From Pseudoalteromonas spongiae UST010723-006 (GTDB lineage Bacteria; Pseudomonadota; Gammaproteobacteria; Enterobacterales; Alteromonadaceae): a DNA stretch of 64,000 bases. Both the position numbers and the translations under genes were made by a program. Where the stretch lies: positions 1,351,001 to 1,415,000 of the forward strand of contig NZ_CP011039.1 of the NCBI RefSeq assembly GCF_000238255.3, given 5' to 3'. Shown here in pieces: positions 47,268 through 57,246 of this stretch. Every line of letters starts with the position of its first letter. Position 1 is the first letter of the stretch. The notes under the pieces are model-generated. The model saw only the letters and a list, made by a program, of their open reading frames with translations. It was not told the DNA's origin and did not search any database.

Positions 47268-48824
47268 ATGTTTAACTTATTATCTAGAGCCCCTAAATCG
47301 GCAAAGAACGATATTCTGTCTGGTTTAACCGTCGCACTAGCCCTTGTGCCAGAAGCGGTGGCTTTCGCATTTGTTGCGCACGTAGAACCTTTGGTTGGCT
47401 TGTATGCAGCATTTATTGTTGGTCTAATTACTGCTGTATTTGGTGGTCGCCCAGGTATGATTTCAGGTGCAACGGGTGCGTTAGCGGTTGTTATGGTGAG
47501 TCTAGTTGTCACCCACGGTGTAGAGTATTTATTTGCAACCGTACTCTTGATGGGTATTTTGCAGATATTAGCGGGTGTGCTAAAGCTTGGTAAATTTATT
47601 CGCATGGTGCCGCACCCTGTAATGCTCGGGTTTGTTAATGGTTTGGCTATTGTTATTTTCTTAGCGCAGCTAGGGCAATTTAAAGCGCCTGATGCAAATG
47701 GTGAAATGCAATGGATGACAGGCGAACCAATGTTTATCATGGCAGGCCTTGTTGCGTTAACCATGGCGATTATTCATTTCTTACCAAAACTCACATCTGC
47801 AATTCCTTCATCACTTGCGGCAATTGTTGTAGTAACTGGTTTGGTGATTGGTTTAGATTTAGAAGCACGTACTGTTGTTGATTTCTTAAAAGATATGACG
47901 GGTGACGTAAACGCGACGATGGCAGGCGGCTTACCTGAATTTCATATTCCGAACGTACCTATGACACTTGAAACTCTGTGGATTATTTTACCGTATGCTT
48001 TAGTACTTGCGGCAATTGGTTTAATTGAGTCGTTATTAACGCTAACCTTAATTGACGAAATTACTGAAACACGAGGCAACGGAAACCAAGAATGTATTGG
48101 CCAAGGTGCGGCAAACGTAACATGCGGTTTCTTTGGTGCGATGGGGGGCTGTGCGATGATTGGTCAGTCAATGATCAACATTAACTCAGGCGGTCGCTCA
48201 CGTCTTTCAGGTATTACAGCGGCAGTTATGCTACTGATGTTTATTTTGTTTGCAGCCAGCCTAATTGAAATGATCCCGCTTGCAGCACTTGTAGGCGTAA
48301 TGTTTATGGTAGTACTTGGCACATTTGAGTGGTCAAGCTTCCGTATTATGAAAAAGGTGCCTAAAACAGACGCGTTTGTGATTGTGTTAGTATCGGGTGT
48401 TACGGTAGTAACCGATCTTGCCGTAGCGGTATGTGTTGGTGTTATTGTGTCTGCGTTAGTGTTTGCTTGGGAACACGCAAAACATATTTACACGACGTCT
48501 TACATCGATGAAAACGGCTCAAAAGTATATGAATTGCACGGTCCGGTATTCTTTGGCTCAGTTAAAAACTTCTTAGAGCTATTTGATGTTAAAAATGACC
48601 CAGCGGATGTGATTGTTGAGTTTAAACACAGTCGCGTTGCCGATCACAGCGCCATTGAAGCAATTGATAGTCTTGCAGAACGTTACACTAAGCAAGGTAA
48701 AAAGTTACATTTACGTCATGTTTCTAAAGACTGTCAGAAGTTATTGTCTCGCGCAAAAGACTTAGTCGAAGTTAACGTAATTGAAGATCCAACCTATAAA
48801 GTTGCGTCTGATAAATTAGGTTGA
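47268..48824 (+). CDS. SulP-family anion transporter with STAS domain
   Basis: 518 residues from the ATG at 47268, preceded by GGAG. About 10-12 membrane helices carry the SulP signatures [13 protein letters not shown] and [17 protein letters not shown] cytoplasmic STAS domain follows ([31 protein letters not shown]). Carries sulfate, bicarbonate, dicarboxylate or chloride; the sequence does not decide. It stands alone with its own terminator. Confidence 0.92.
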   Translation: MFNLLSRAPKSAKNDILSGLTVALALVPEAVAFAFVAHVEPLVGLYAAFIVGLITAVFGGRPGMISGATGALAVVMVSLVVTHGVEYLFATVLLMGILQILAGVLKLGKFIRMVPHPVMLGFVNGLAIVIFLAQLGQFKAPDANGEMQWMTGEPMFIMAGLVALTMAIIHFLPKLTSAIPSSLAAIVVVTGLVIGLDLEARTVVDFLKDMTGDVNATMAGGLPEFHIPNVPMTLETLWIILPYALVLAAIGLIESLLTLTLIDEITETRGNGNQECIGQGAANVTCGFFGAMGGCAMIGQSMININSGGRSRLSGITAAVMLLMFILFAASLIEMIPLAALVGVMFMVVLGTFEWSSFRIMKKVPKTDAFVIVLVSGVTVVTDLAVAVCVGVIVSALVFAWEHAKHIYTTSYIDENGSKVYELHGPVFFGSVKNFLELFDVKNDPADVIVEFKHSRVADHSAIEAIDSLAERYTKQGKKLHLRHVSKDCQKLLSRAKDLVEVNVIEDPTYKVASDKLG

Positions 48825-48844
48825 TTTATAATCACTTAACAATT

Positions 48845-48872
48845 GAAAGCTGGCTTCTGCCAGCTTTTTTTA
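48845..48872 (+). terminator. Terminator of the SulP gene
   Basis: AAAGCTGGC and GCCAGCTTT flank a TTCT loop, followed by a T-run. Confidence 0.92.
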
Positions 48873-48972
48873 TGGCAAATTGCAACTGCCTTGCGATGAG
48901 TTGCATGGAAAGCAAGGTAGCTGTCAGTGCCTTTCTGGCCCACATTCTTATAATAAGAGATACCAAGTATAC

Positions 48973-50052
48973 ATGAATTTAAGAATTTTGAACTGGCAAA
49001 GACTAGTAGAAGACAGACAAAAGTTTTTTTGGGTATTACAAATAGCCGGCTGGGTTGGTTATGCCTTAGTAAACTATATTGGCTCACGCGTTTTCGAAAT
49101 GCGCGACATCTACGTATTTGTTATCGTGCTAAATGCCTATGCAGGATGCTTGTTAACGATCCCTCTGCGTTATTTATATCGTAAGATTTGGAATGCCAAG
49201 CCGCTATTTTTGATTTTTGTGGTATTTGTCGCCTCCTATATTGTCGGTACATCTTGGTCAGTTATTCAAAAATTTAACTTGTGGGAAATTTATCGCCATG
49301 GTTATCGCCCTGATGAATGGTTTTATTATTTCAAACAAGGCTTAGATTCAGTTTACATTGTGCTGTGTTGGAGTGGTTTGTATTTTGGTATTAAATACTA
49401 TCAACTACTGCAAGGCGAAAAGCAAAAGGCGTTAAAAGCCAATACCATGGCACATGAAGCGCAATTAAAAATGTTGCGTTATCAACTTAATCCACATTTC
49501 TTATTTAATACGCTTAACGCAATTTCGACGTTGATTTTGGTAGAAGAGAATAAAAACGCTAACCAAATGGTCTCTAAGTTAAGTGAGTTTTTACGTTATA
49601 CCTTAAACACCGATCCCATTAAACGCGTGCCGTTTGAACAAGAACTACATGTTTTGGGGTTATACCTTGATATTGAAAAAGTACGCTTTGACGATCGCTT
49701 AAGCATAGAAATTGATGTAAGCGAAGAAGCAAAACATGCGCTGGTACCCAGTATGATTTTGCAGCCCTTGATTGAAAACTCAATTAAGTACGCCATTGCC
49801 AATTTAGAAAGTGGTGGGGCGATAGCAATTAAGGCACAGGTGTTTGCTAACGAATTATTATTAGAAGTATCCGATAACGGTCCTGGTACGGATATCAGTG
49901 AGGGTGAATTAGTGAAAAGTTCAGGCGTAGGGCTTGCAAATACGCAAGATCGCTTAAAGACGCTTTACGAACATAACTATTCATTTGTATTATCTAACAA
50001 TCAGCCGCAAGGTCTTGTTGTAAATATACGTATACCGTTTGAAAAAGGATAA
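48973..50052 (+). CDS. LytS/YehU-type sensor histidine kinase
   Basis: 359 residues from the ATG at 48973 (MNLRILNWQRLVEDRQKFFW); the frame opens earlier at 48880 inside a poor leader. Four hydrophobic segments in the first 180 residues form a membrane sensor. The His-kinase box LRYQLNPHFLFNTLNAIS with phospho-His and the HATPase motif VSDNGPGTDI...GVGLANTQDRL follow. Paired with the LytTR regulator two bases downstream. Signal unknown. Confidence 0.93.
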   Translation: MNLRILNWQRLVEDRQKFFWVLQIAGWVGYALVNYIGSRVFEMRDIYVFVIVLNAYAGCLLTIPLRYLYRKIWNAKPLFLIFVVFVASYIVGTSWSVIQKFNLWEIYRHGYRPDEWFYYFKQGLDSVYIVLCWSGLYFGIKYYQLLQGEKQKALKANTMAHEAQLKMLRYQLNPHFLFNTLNAISTLILVEENKNANQMVSKLSEFLRYTLNTDPIKRVPFEQELHVLGLYLDIEKVRFDDRLSIEIDVSEEAKHALVPSMILQPLIENSIKYAIANLESGGAIAIKAQVFANELLLEVSDNGPGTDISEGELVKSSGVGLANTQDRLKTLYEHNYSFVLSNNQPQGLVVNIRIPFEKG

Positions 50053-50054
50053 CC

Positions 50055-50879
50055 ATGAACACAATAAAAACACTTATTGTTGATGACGAACCTCTTGCAC
50101 GAAAGGGGTTATCAATAAGGTTAAGAGATTTCCCACAAATTGAAGTAGTGGGCCTTTGTAAAAACGGTGAAGAAGCGTTGGCGGAATGTAAACGTCAGCA
50201 AGTAGATCTAATGTTTTTAGATATACAAATGCCAGGGTTGTCGGGGTTAGAAGTTGTAAAACAACTGTCTGAATCGGCGTTAGGGATCCCTGCAATTGTA
50301 TTTGTTACTGCATTTGATCAATACGCAGTGAAAGCATTTGAAATTCACGCATTAGACTACCTTCTTAAACCAGTAGACGACAACAGATTGAAGAAGGCGG
50401 TAGAAAAAGTGCAAACATATTTAAAATCACAAGAAGATACAAGCCATAAACGTAAACTTGCTAGCTTTGTTGCGGGTATTACGGGTAACAACTGTGAAGA
50501 AATTCTTAAAAAGCTTGCTGCTGGCGATAAACTAGAAGAAACCCGTTTCCCAGAGTCCATTGCGGTAAAAGAGCAAGGCGAAATTGTTCGTGTGCAGGTG
50601 AGCAGTATTCAATGGGTTGACGCCGCAGGCGACTACATGTGTTTACACTGTGCTGATGGTAAAACACATATTTTACGCAAAACCATGAAAGAGCTGGAAG
50701 CCGAACTTGATCCAAAAGAGTTTGTGCGCGTACACCGTAGCGCTATTGTAAATAGCAAGCAAATCAACAAGCTAGTCACGCAGGTAAGTGGCGAATACTT
50801 ACTGGTACTAGAAAACGGTCAAGAATTAAAAGTAAGCCGCAGCTACCGCGATAAAGTAAAAGCCGCCTTAGCGAGCTAA
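50055..50879 (+). CDS. LytTR-family response regulator
   Basis: 274 residues. Receiver domain with acidic VDDEP (9-13), phospho-Asp56 in MFLDIQMPGL and Lys in YLLKPVD. The C-terminal LytTR DNA-binding domain (IQWVDAAGDYMCLHCADGKT, FVRVHRSAIVNSKQI) follows. Cognate of the kinase upstream. LytTR regulators bind direct repeats; none is pointed to here. Confidence 0.94.
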   Translation: MNTIKTLIVDDEPLARKGLSIRLRDFPQIEVVGLCKNGEEALAECKRQQVDLMFLDIQMPGLSGLEVVKQLSESALGIPAIVFVTAFDQYAVKAFEIHALDYLLKPVDDNRLKKAVEKVQTYLKSQEDTSHKRKLASFVAGITGNNCEEILKKLAAGDKLEETRFPESIAVKEQGEIVRVQVSSIQWVDAAGDYMCLHCADGKTHILRKTMKELEAELDPKEFVRVHRSAIVNSKQINKLVTQVSGEYLLVLENGQELKVSRSYRDKVKAALAS

Positions 50880-50900
50880 GTTGATAAATCGCTAGCATGC

Positions 50901-50933
50901 AGTATCTGTTGCGCATATCGAGCAACAGATACT
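50901..50933 (+). terminator. Hairpin after the LytTR gene
   Basis: AGTATCTGTTGC pairs perfectly with GCAACAGATACT (12 bp, 9-base loop) 21 bases after the stop, with TTATT following. The T-run is short, so termination strength is uncertain. Confidence 0.65.
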
Positions 50934-51024
50934 TTATTCACGGCGTGTTGCCAAATTTTCACTGTGGCAATTTAATCGCGCTTCTTATGTTTCACTTCTC
51001 AATTGCTAATAACCAATAGCCAAA

Positions 51025-51960
51025 TTATTCGAAATTGAGCACAACACGACCACGTCGCCCTTTTTGTAAAAATCGTGAAATAGCACTTTGGTAGTCTTCG
51101 AATAGAAACTCACTATCAACACAGGTTTGGATTTCCCCTTGCGCGACCCAATTTGCGATCTGTGTTAATTTTGCGCTATCACCTTTATCCACGTACAAGT
51201 ATTTGGTTTTTCGCTTTCTAAATGCATTCATAACAAAACTTAAAAAGTGTTTGTTAGGCTCAGCAGGTATAAAGACCCCATCACTCACTAGCAAGTGCTT
51301 AACTTGTTTATATAATTTTGTATTGGATAAGTCTAAAACAACGTCGTACTTGTCTTTTAAAGATTCTAAAGGGCTCGCGTGATAGTCGATTACATCATCG
51401 GCGCCAAATGATTTTAAAAATTGCAGATGTTTATCACCTGTAAGCGCTGTGACGTGTGAGCCAGCGCGCTTAGCAATTTGAATTGCATATACACCAAGTC
51501 CGCCTGATGCACCGATTATAAGCACTTTGCTGTTACTCGTGAGATTAACTAATTCGTTAAGCGCAACATAACTTGTTAGTGCACCAAGCGGTAGGGCCGC
51601 TGCGTGTGAAAACGACAAGTTCGCGGGTATTTTTGCAATGTATTGCTCGTGTACGCTAACAAATTCTTGGTGAGTTTTATCGCTTTTTAGCAGATTGACG
51701 TAACCAAAAACCCTGTCGCCTTTTTTAAATGCGTGACCATCCGTTGCCACTAGACCTGAAAACTCGATACCCGTCTTAACTGTGTGGTTATTTCTTGCCA
51801 ATTTAAGAAACAAATCATACTTACCTTTCGCAAACTCTAAATCGATTAAATTAATCGTTGTGCTTTTAACTTGAACTAGTACTTCTCCTTCACCAACTAG
51901 TGGCATGTTCAAATCGCGTTTAATCACTAATTGCCTATTTTCAGCGACAAGTCCTTTCAT
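51025..51960 (-). CDS. Zinc-free quinone oxidoreductase-like MDR protein
   Basis: 311 residues of the medium-chain dehydrogenase/reductase superfamily. GroES-like N-domain (LINLIDLEFAKGKYD-type region, GIEFSGLVA), Rossmann motif KVLIIGASGGLGVYAIQIAKRAG, and no structural zinc Cys set. Probably an NADPH-dependent quinone or enone reductase. It diverges from a TetR gene across tandem operators, a layout typical of inducible stress-detoxifying enzymes. Confidence 0.9.
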   Translation of the reverse strand: MKGLVAENRQLVIKRDLNMPLVGEGEVLVQVKSTTINLIDLEFAKGKYDLFLKLARNNHTVKTGIEFSGLVATDGHAFKKGDRVFGYVNLLKSDKTHQEFVSVHEQYIAKIPANLSFSHAAALPLGALTSYVALNELVNLTSNSKVLIIGASGGLGVYAIQIAKRAGSHVTALTGDKHLQFLKSFGADDVIDYHASPLESLKDKYDVVLDLSNTKLYKQVKHLLVSDGVFIPAEPNKHFLSFVMNAFRKRKTKYLYVDKGDSAKLTQIANWVAQGEIQTCVDSEFLFEDYQSAISRFLQKGRRGRVVLNFE

Positions 51961-51980
51961 ATTTCACCTTATATAATTAT

Positions 51981-51996
51981 TAGGTCACTCGACCTA
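51981..51996. promoter_or_regulatory. TetR-type operator, copy 1
   Basis: TAGGTCACTCGACCTA: perfect 6-base arms with a 4-base spacer. Confidence 0.7.
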
Positions 51997-52005
51997 TTGT
52001 TATAT

Positions 52006-52021
52006 TTGGTCAGTCGACCTA
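52006..52021. promoter_or_regulatory. TetR-type operator, copy 2
   Basis: TTGGTCAGTCGACCTA: the same palindrome with one mismatch, centred 25 bp from copy 1, between the divergent oxidoreductase and TetR genes. Confidence 0.7.
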
Positions 52022-52073
52022 AAATGTCAATAGTTGGTGTATTTAAAATTTTAACGTTAGTAGATATCCCGTA

Positions 52074-52634
52074 ATGACTAAACAAAACGATAAAAATAAA
52101 AAGATATTGCAGGTGGCAACTCAGTTATTAAAAAGTGAAGGTGATATGGGCTTGACGATGCGTAAAGTGGCAACCTCAGCAGGTATCTCGCTTAGTAACG
52201 TGCAATATTATTACACCAACAAAAATGTCCTGCTTCAGGCGATAGCAGATCAATATTTTGATGATTGCGTAACACAGTTAAAGCAACAAACTCCGCTTGA
52301 GAACTTTGAGCAGTTACAAGTGTTAATTACATCTCAGCTTAATTATGCTCGAGAAGTATCGGATATGTGTCGAATATTCAGAGAGTATTGGGCGATTTCA
52401 ACACGAAATGACGATATAAATGAATATTTACGCCGCTACTATGAAACGGTGTTTACGGTGATATGCGATGTGTTAAGGCCGTTAAGCAGTGATGATTGCA
52501 CGCTTAAAACATCAGCAGCACTGCTTGTGTCTTTTGTTGAAGGTTACTCAGTAACAGGTAAATTTATGCCTGTTGAGAGTGAGCGTATCGCAAGTACCTT
52601 ACTAGAGGCTGTGCGTGGCAGTTTAACTAAGTAA
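52074..52634 (+). CDS. TetR-family repressor
   Basis: 186 residues. Helix-turn-helix MRKVATSAGISLSNVQYYYTNKNVLLQA in the first 60 residues, then a helical ligand domain. Diverges from the oxidoreductase and probably binds the two GGTC...GACC palindromes between them, repressing both genes. Ligand unknown, perhaps a quinone or electrophile. Confidence 0.92.
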   Translation: MTKQNDKNKKILQVATQLLKSEGDMGLTMRKVATSAGISLSNVQYYYTNKNVLLQAIADQYFDDCVTQLKQQTPLENFEQLQVLITSQLNYAREVSDMCRIFREYWAISTRNDDINEYLRRYYETVFTVICDVLRPLSSDDCTLKTSAALLVSFVEGYSVTGKFMPVESERIASTLLEAVRGSLTK

Positions 52635-52713
52635 TAAGCTTTGTCACGCAGCAACAATTAAAGTGTTTGCTGGGCGCAGTGAAAGGGGCTTGGTAGGCCA
52701 AAGCTAATCGGTT

Positions 52714-53706
52714 TTAATCTAAATTAAAGTTCAACTGGTTAAGACGTCTGATAATTTTCTGATTATACGTGTTTCTGTAACTGGTGGCGCTAAAGGCAGT
52801 TTCGGTGGCGGTGTTATTTAGCATGCCAACCATAATATTGCTTTTATTCGCTTTTATTGCTTCAACCGCCGCGACACCTAACTGAGTTGCGAGTACTCTG
52901 TCAGGCGCAACCGGACTGCCGCCGCGTTGAATATACCCTAAAATCGCTGCTTTGCTGTCTACACCGGTATAGCGTTCGATTTTCTTACTCAAGTCATGAG
53001 CGCTAAAGCTAAGAGAATTTTCCGCCATAACGATAATGTAGCTGTCGGTTCGATGATTGCAAATGGCTTTATTGATGTTGACGAGTAGGTTATCAATAAA
53101 CTGAACTTCGTCTTCAATAATTTCTTTGCAAACAATATGTTCCGCACCAGAACCTATGGCGGACTCAACCGCTAAAAAGCCACAGTTTCGGCCCATTACC
53201 TCAACAATAAAAATACGCTCAAACGCGTTAGCGGTATCGCGAATTTTATCTATGCTGTCGAGCGCGGTTTCTACTGCGGTCCAAAACCCGATTGTTTGAT
53301 CTGTGCCGTTAATATCGTTATCTATGGTGCCTGGAATACCAATGATATTACCTTGCCACAGTTCGCTAATAGCTAAACAGCCTTTAAAACTGCCATCACC
53401 ACCAATCACAATTAATGAGTCGATGTTATTGCTGTCTAAGGTGTCAACTACGCGTTTTGGACCACTACTGTCAAGCATTTCAGGGCAGCGCGCTGACTTT
53501 AAAATGGTACCACCTTTACGAATAATATCGTCGACTTTATGGCAATCAAGGGTAATAAAGTGATTGTCAATTAACCCGTTATAACCGCCGATAAATCCAA
53601 GTACCTGATACTGATATTTTTCAGCTTGCAGTGTTACGGCGCGAATAGCGGCATTCATGCCGGGCGCATCGCCGCCAGAGGTAATTAATGCAATTTTTTT
53701 AGACAT
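52714..53706 (-). CDS. pfkA: 6-phosphofructokinase
   Basis: Phosphorylates fructose 6-phosphate with ATP. 330 residues from the ATG at 53706, giving MSKKIALITSGGDAPGMNAA; an in-frame ATG five codons earlier exists. GGDGSFKG (Gly of the ATP-dependent type), PGTIDNDINGTDQTIGF with the catalytic Asp, and GYIQRGGSPVAPDR are intact. Its presence beside an Entner-Doudoroff operon in the same window suggests both glycolytic routes. Confidence 0.94.
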   Translation of the reverse strand: MSKKIALITSGGDAPGMNAAIRAVTLQAEKYQYQVLGFIGGYNGLIDNHFITLDCHKVDDIIRKGGTILKSARCPEMLDSSGPKRVVDTLDSNNIDSLIVIGGDGSFKGCLAISELWQGNIIGIPGTIDNDINGTDQTIGFWTAVETALDSIDKIRDTANAFERIFIVEVMGRNCGFLAVESAIGSGAEHIVCKEIIEDEVQFIDNLLVNINKAICNHRTDSYIIVMAENSLSFSAHDLSKKIERYTGVDSKAAILGYIQRGGSPVAPDRVLATQLGVAAVEAIKANKSNIMVGMLNNTATETAFSATSYRNTYNQKIIRRLNQLNFNLD

Positions 53707-53833
53707 AGTAACGCGAGCCATATTGAGGGCTGATAAGCCAATACTAGTAAAAAACAGTATTAAATTAAATAGTTGTTTGATATGAAAAAGAAAGCCGAAG
53801 CTTCCTTTTATAAAGAGATAAGTAGTAAATTGA

Positions 53834-54736
53834 TTAGAGTTGTATAACGTTCACGTCTTGTTCGTCAATTTCTAACCCAACGGGTACCGCAGGCACATCA
53901 GGTTTATCAAGGGCGATATCACCTTCATCAATCTGCGAATCTTTATTTAACTCAGCAAAATTAAAGATTGATGGGTCCGCTAAATGCGATGGCACCACGT
54001 TTTGCATTGATGTAAAAATAGTTTCTACACGGCCTGGGTGAGTTTTATCCCATTCATTTAACATTGCTTTAATGTGCTTACGTTGCAAGTTTTCTTGCGA
54101 ACCACATAAGTTACACGGAATAATTGGAAATTCTCTTGCTTCAGCGTATTTTACAATATCTTTTTCTTTACAGTAGGCAAGTGGACGAATAACCATGTGC
54201 TGACCATCATCGCTTAATAGCTTTGCTGGCATACCTTTCAATTTGCCACCATAAAACATATTTAAGAACATGGTTTCAATCATGTCATCACGGTGGTGAC
54301 CGAGTGCGATTTTAGTTGCGCCCATTTCTTTTGCTGTACGGTATAAAATACCGCGACGCAAGCGTGAGCACAGTGAGCAGGTGGTTTTACCTTCAGGAAT
54401 TTTATCCTTTACGATGCTGTAGGTATCTTCTTCTACGATTTTAAACTCAATGCCCAGAGACTCCAGGTATTCAGGTAAAATATGCTCAGGGAAACCAGGT
54501 TGCTTTTGATCTAGGTTGATTGCAAAAAGCTCAAAGTTAACCGGCGCAGAGCGTTGCAAGTTTTGCAAAATATCAAGCAGTGTATAGCTGTCTTTACCGC
54601 CTGATAAGCACACCATTATGCGGTCGCCTTCTTCAATCATATTGAAGTCTGCAATTGCTTGACCAGTAAAACGACGAAGTCGTTTCTGTAACTTATTAAG
54701 GTTATATTTCGCTTTAGCTTCTGCTGAATGCGACAT
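53834..54736 (-). CDS. ttcA: tRNA 2-thiocytidine(32) synthetase
   Basis: Thiolates C32 of some tRNAs using ATP and an iron-sulfur cluster. 300 residues. PP-loop CLSGGKDS (43-50), CSLC near 120 and PCNLCGSQ near 211 supply the cluster and catalytic Cys. Part of the conserved fnr-uspE-ttcA neighbourhood. Its ribosome site AGGGGC lies in a perfect 11-bp hairpin. Confidence 0.96.
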   Translation of the reverse strand: MSHSAEAKAKYNLNKLQKRLRRFTGQAIADFNMIEEGDRIMVCLSGGKDSYTLLDILQNLQRSAPVNFELFAINLDQKQPGFPEHILPEYLESLGIEFKIVEEDTYSIVKDKIPEGKTTCSLCSRLRRGILYRTAKEMGATKIALGHHRDDMIETMFLNMFYGGKLKGMPAKLLSDDGQHMVIRPLAYCKEKDIVKYAEAREFPIIPCNLCGSQENLQRKHIKAMLNEWDKTHPGRVETIFTSMQNVVPSHLADPSIFNFAELNKDSQIDEGDIALDKPDVPAVPVGLEIDEQDVNVIQL

Positions 54737-54739
54737 ACA

Positions 54740-54772
54740 AATACGCCCCTAGAACAAATAAAGGGGCGTATT
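54740..54772 (-). promoter_or_regulatory. Hairpin enclosing the ttcA ribosome site
   Basis: On the minus strand AATACGCCCCT pairs perfectly with AGGGGCGTATT (11 bp, 11-base loop). AGGGG is the only Shine-Dalgarno-like sequence before the ATG at 54736. The element may end uspE transcripts or control ttcA translation. Confidence 0.55.
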
Positions 54773-54794
54773 ATAGGTGAAAATATTAGCGAGG

Positions 54795-55724
54795 TTAAGA
54801 CTTATCTAAAGGGCTTTTATAACCTTGTGGTTTTAAGGCTAATACATCGCAATTTAAACTATCAATTACATGTTCAGCGGTGTTACCAATAAGTGCTGCA
54901 CTAATGCCAGTGCGCCCAACGGTGCCCATGACAACCAGTTCTGCATCTAATTGGTTTGCTACTTGTGGCAGTACATCTTCAGGTAAGCCTTCGTTAATAT
55001 AGCAATGACTTGGCTCGACTTGATATTGCTCTGCAAGCTTATGGGTAGTTGCAACATGGTGTGCCTTTACTGACTCTGCGTATTGACCTGCGTCGAATTC
55101 TGGAATTTCAATTGCAATATTAACCGGTGTACCTGGATAGGCATTGACTAGGTTAAGATTACCGTCAATTAAATCAGCCAGATAAGCGGCTTCTTTCATA
55201 ATTGTATGGTTAAGCGCTTGATGGGTTTCTTCTTCGCTTGATGCATTAACTGCAGCTAAAATTTGTCCGCCTGCTGGCCAATCATGCTCTTTTACAAGTA
55301 ACAAAGGCACTGGGCATTTTCGAATTAGATGCCAATCGGTCGGCGTGAAAATAACCGATTTAAGCGTATCATGCTGGTGCGTGCCTTTTACAACCATGTC
55401 GTAGTTTTGCTTTAGCACCGCTTCAATAATGGATTCGAAAGGGCGGTTATGCCAAACCACTTGGCAATCCACTTTTATGTCACCGCCATGCTGGTTAATT
55501 AAAGATGTGATCCATTCTTTTCTGTCGTTGATAACCGCGTCGCGCATGGCATCGCGCTCTTCACGACTGAGCATAGTTGTCATCTCATATGAAAAGTCGT
55601 AAATAGACAAAAAGGCAGTAATTTGAGCGCCGGACTTCCTTGCCAACTCGAATGAGCGGTTTAGCGCGATTTGCTTATCTTTACTTGGGTCGATAACCGC
55701 AAGAATTTTTTTGATGGTATTCAT
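54795..55724 (-). CDS. uspE: Universal stress protein UspE
   Basis: 309 residues, two tandem Usp domains: IKKILAVIDPSKDKQIALNRS and a second with LVVMGTVGRTGISAALIGNTAEHVID (ATP-binding-type GxxGRxG). It lies directly downstream of fnr as in E. coli. An FNR-like box (TTGTTTTAGATCAA) sits 71 bases upstream. Confidence 0.94.
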   Translation of the reverse strand: MNTIKKILAVIDPSKDKQIALNRSFELARKSGAQITAFLSIYDFSYEMTTMLSREERDAMRDAVINDRKEWITSLINQHGGDIKVDCQVVWHNRPFESIIEAVLKQNYDMVVKGTHQHDTLKSVIFTPTDWHLIRKCPVPLLLVKEHDWPAGGQILAAVNASSEEETHQALNHTIMKEAAYLADLIDGNLNLVNAYPGTPVNIAIEIPEFDAGQYAESVKAHHVATTHKLAEQYQVEPSHCYINEGLPEDVLPQVANQLDAELVVMGTVGRTGISAALIGNTAEHVIDSLNCDVLALKPQGYKSPLDKS

Positions 55725-55794
55725 AAAAACCTCCCAAATTATAAATTCAGTGTACTGGATCTATACTAATTTGAAAGGTTTCTAATAGATTATT

Positions 55795-55808
55795 TTGTTT
55801 TAGATCAA
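55795..55808. promoter_or_regulatory. FNR/CRP-type box upstream of uspE
   Basis: TTGTT-TTAG-ATCAA matches the FNR consensus TTGAT-N4-ATCAA at nine of ten positions. It overlaps the last codons of fnr, 71 bases before the uspE ATG. Confidence 0.55.
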
Positions 55809-56536
55809 GACTTAATAGAAGCGACTTTGAATAATTCGTCAGCATCTAAAATGGTAATGAACTTACCTTCAACTTTGATGATCTCGGCTTTTTGGAAGCG
55901 GCTTAATAAACGGCTGATAGTTTCAACGGTTAGGCCAAGGTAATTACCAATTTCACCACGGGTCATGGTTAAACGGAATTCTTTTTTACTAAAACCACGC
56001 TCACCAAAACGGGTAGAAAGATTCGCTAAAAACGCAGCTAGGCGCTCTTCAGCTGTCTTTTTGTTCAGCATCAGTAACATTTCTTGGTCGTAATTGATCT
56101 CATTGCTCATCATACGCATCACTTGGTGACGTAATTTAGGCAATTTCCCTGAAAGGTCATCTAATGTAGTGAATGGAATTTCACATACCATGGCTGTTTC
56201 CATCGCTTGTGCGTAGCTTTTATGGCTCATCGTGCTAATGCCATCAAAGCCAACAATGTCGCCCGCTAAATGAAAGCCAGTGATTTGCTCTTCGCCACTT
56301 TCAGTTAAGGTATATGATTTAAACGAGCCTGAACGCACGGCGTAAATAGAACGAAGTGGTTGTCCGGCTTCAAATAAGTAATCACCTTTATGAAGCGGTT
56401 TCTTTCGCTCGATGATGTCATCTAACTTGCCCATTTCTTCCGCGTTAAGAGAAACCGGAATACACAGCTGACTGATACTACAATCCTGACACTTAATCGC
56501 GCAGTTTTTCGATACTGATTTTTTGTTCAATTCCAT
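55805..56536 (-). CDS. fnr: Fnr-type oxygen-sensing regulator
   Basis: 243 residues. Cys16-x2-Cys19-x5-Cys25 and Cys118 match the four 4Fe-4S ligands of E. coli FNR. cNMP-like sensory domain ([20 protein letters not shown]), dimer helix, and the helix-turn-helix [20 protein letters not shown] with E-x2-SR for the TTGAT half-site. Called EtrA in Shewanella. Lies downstream of the cco cluster it probably activates under low oxygen. Confidence 0.96.
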   Translation of the reverse strand: MELNKKSVSKNCAIKCQDCSISQLCIPVSLNAEEMGKLDDIIERKKPLHKGDYLFEAGQPLRSIYAVRSGSFKSYTLTESGEEQITGFHLAGDIVGFDGISTMSHKSYAQAMETAMVCEIPFTTLDDLSGKLPKLRHQVMRMMSNEINYDQEMLLMLNKKTAEERLAAFLANLSTRFGERGFSKKEFRLTMTRGEIGNYLGLTVETISRLLSRFQKAEIIKVEGKFITILDADELFKVASIKS

Positions 56537-56583
56537 GACACACCTAGAGAAAAGGAAATACCAGAATAATTTATACTAAAACC

Positions 56584-57246
56584 TTATAGTAACGCAATTA
56601 TCAAAAGGTATAAACCGTAGAAAATGAAGATGTTACCAAACACCATACGCATCATCGTATGATTAAGTATTTGCTTAAATTTTTCTGCCGCAAATGCCAG
56701 TCCAACCATGGCAGGTAACGTGCCAATGGCAAACAACAACATAAAGGCAGCACCTTGCACTGCTGATTGGGTTGATATAGCAAAAAGCAGGGCAGAATAG
56801 ACTAAGCCACAAGGCAACCAGCCCCACAACATACCATACGCAAGTGCTTTTGATTTTGTGTTAATCGGTAATAAGCGTTTGTTTAGTTTAACTAAATGTT
56901 GCCAGATAGCGACTTTACCAACACTTTCAATCCAATTAAGCGAAAACGTAAGGCGCATAATATAAAGTCCAACCAAAATCATAAACACACCGCTTAATAT
57001 TGATAAAGCATGTGAAAATGAGGTTGATTGCGAAGCAAACTGCTGACTGATGCCTGCTGCCAGAGCACCGGCGATGCAATAGCTTAGTACGCGGCCTAAA
57101 TTATAGAGTAGGGTATAGCGTTTAATTTGTGCTTTGTCTTTAACGGCGAGCGTTAATGATGACGCAACACCGCCACACATTGCTAAGCAGTGTCCGCTGC
57201 CTAACAACCCCATAATAAGCGCTGATATTAAGTGACTAGTTGTCAT
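56584..57246 (-). CDS. SafE/TauE-like membrane protein
   Basis: 220 residues with about six helices. The ATG at 57246 gives MTTSHLISALIMGLLGSGHCLAMCGG, with the GSGHCxxMCGG motif of the urease-accessory/sulfite-exporter-like group found beside ccoI and ccoS. A longer frame exists but overlaps all of ccoS. Overlaps the ccoS end by 11 bases. Probably helps copper handling or maturation of the oxidase (context inference). Confidence 0.88.
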   Translation of the reverse strand: MTTSHLISALIMGLLGSGHCLAMCGGVASSLTLAVKDKAQIKRYTLLYNLGRVLSYCIAGALAAGISQQFASQSTSFSHALSILSGVFMILVGLYIMRLTFSLNWIESVGKVAIWQHLVKLNKRLLPINTKSKALAYGMLWGWLPCGLVYSALLFAISTQSAVQGAAFMLLFAIGTLPAMVGLAFAAEKFKQILNHTMMRMVFGNIFIFYGLYLLIIALL

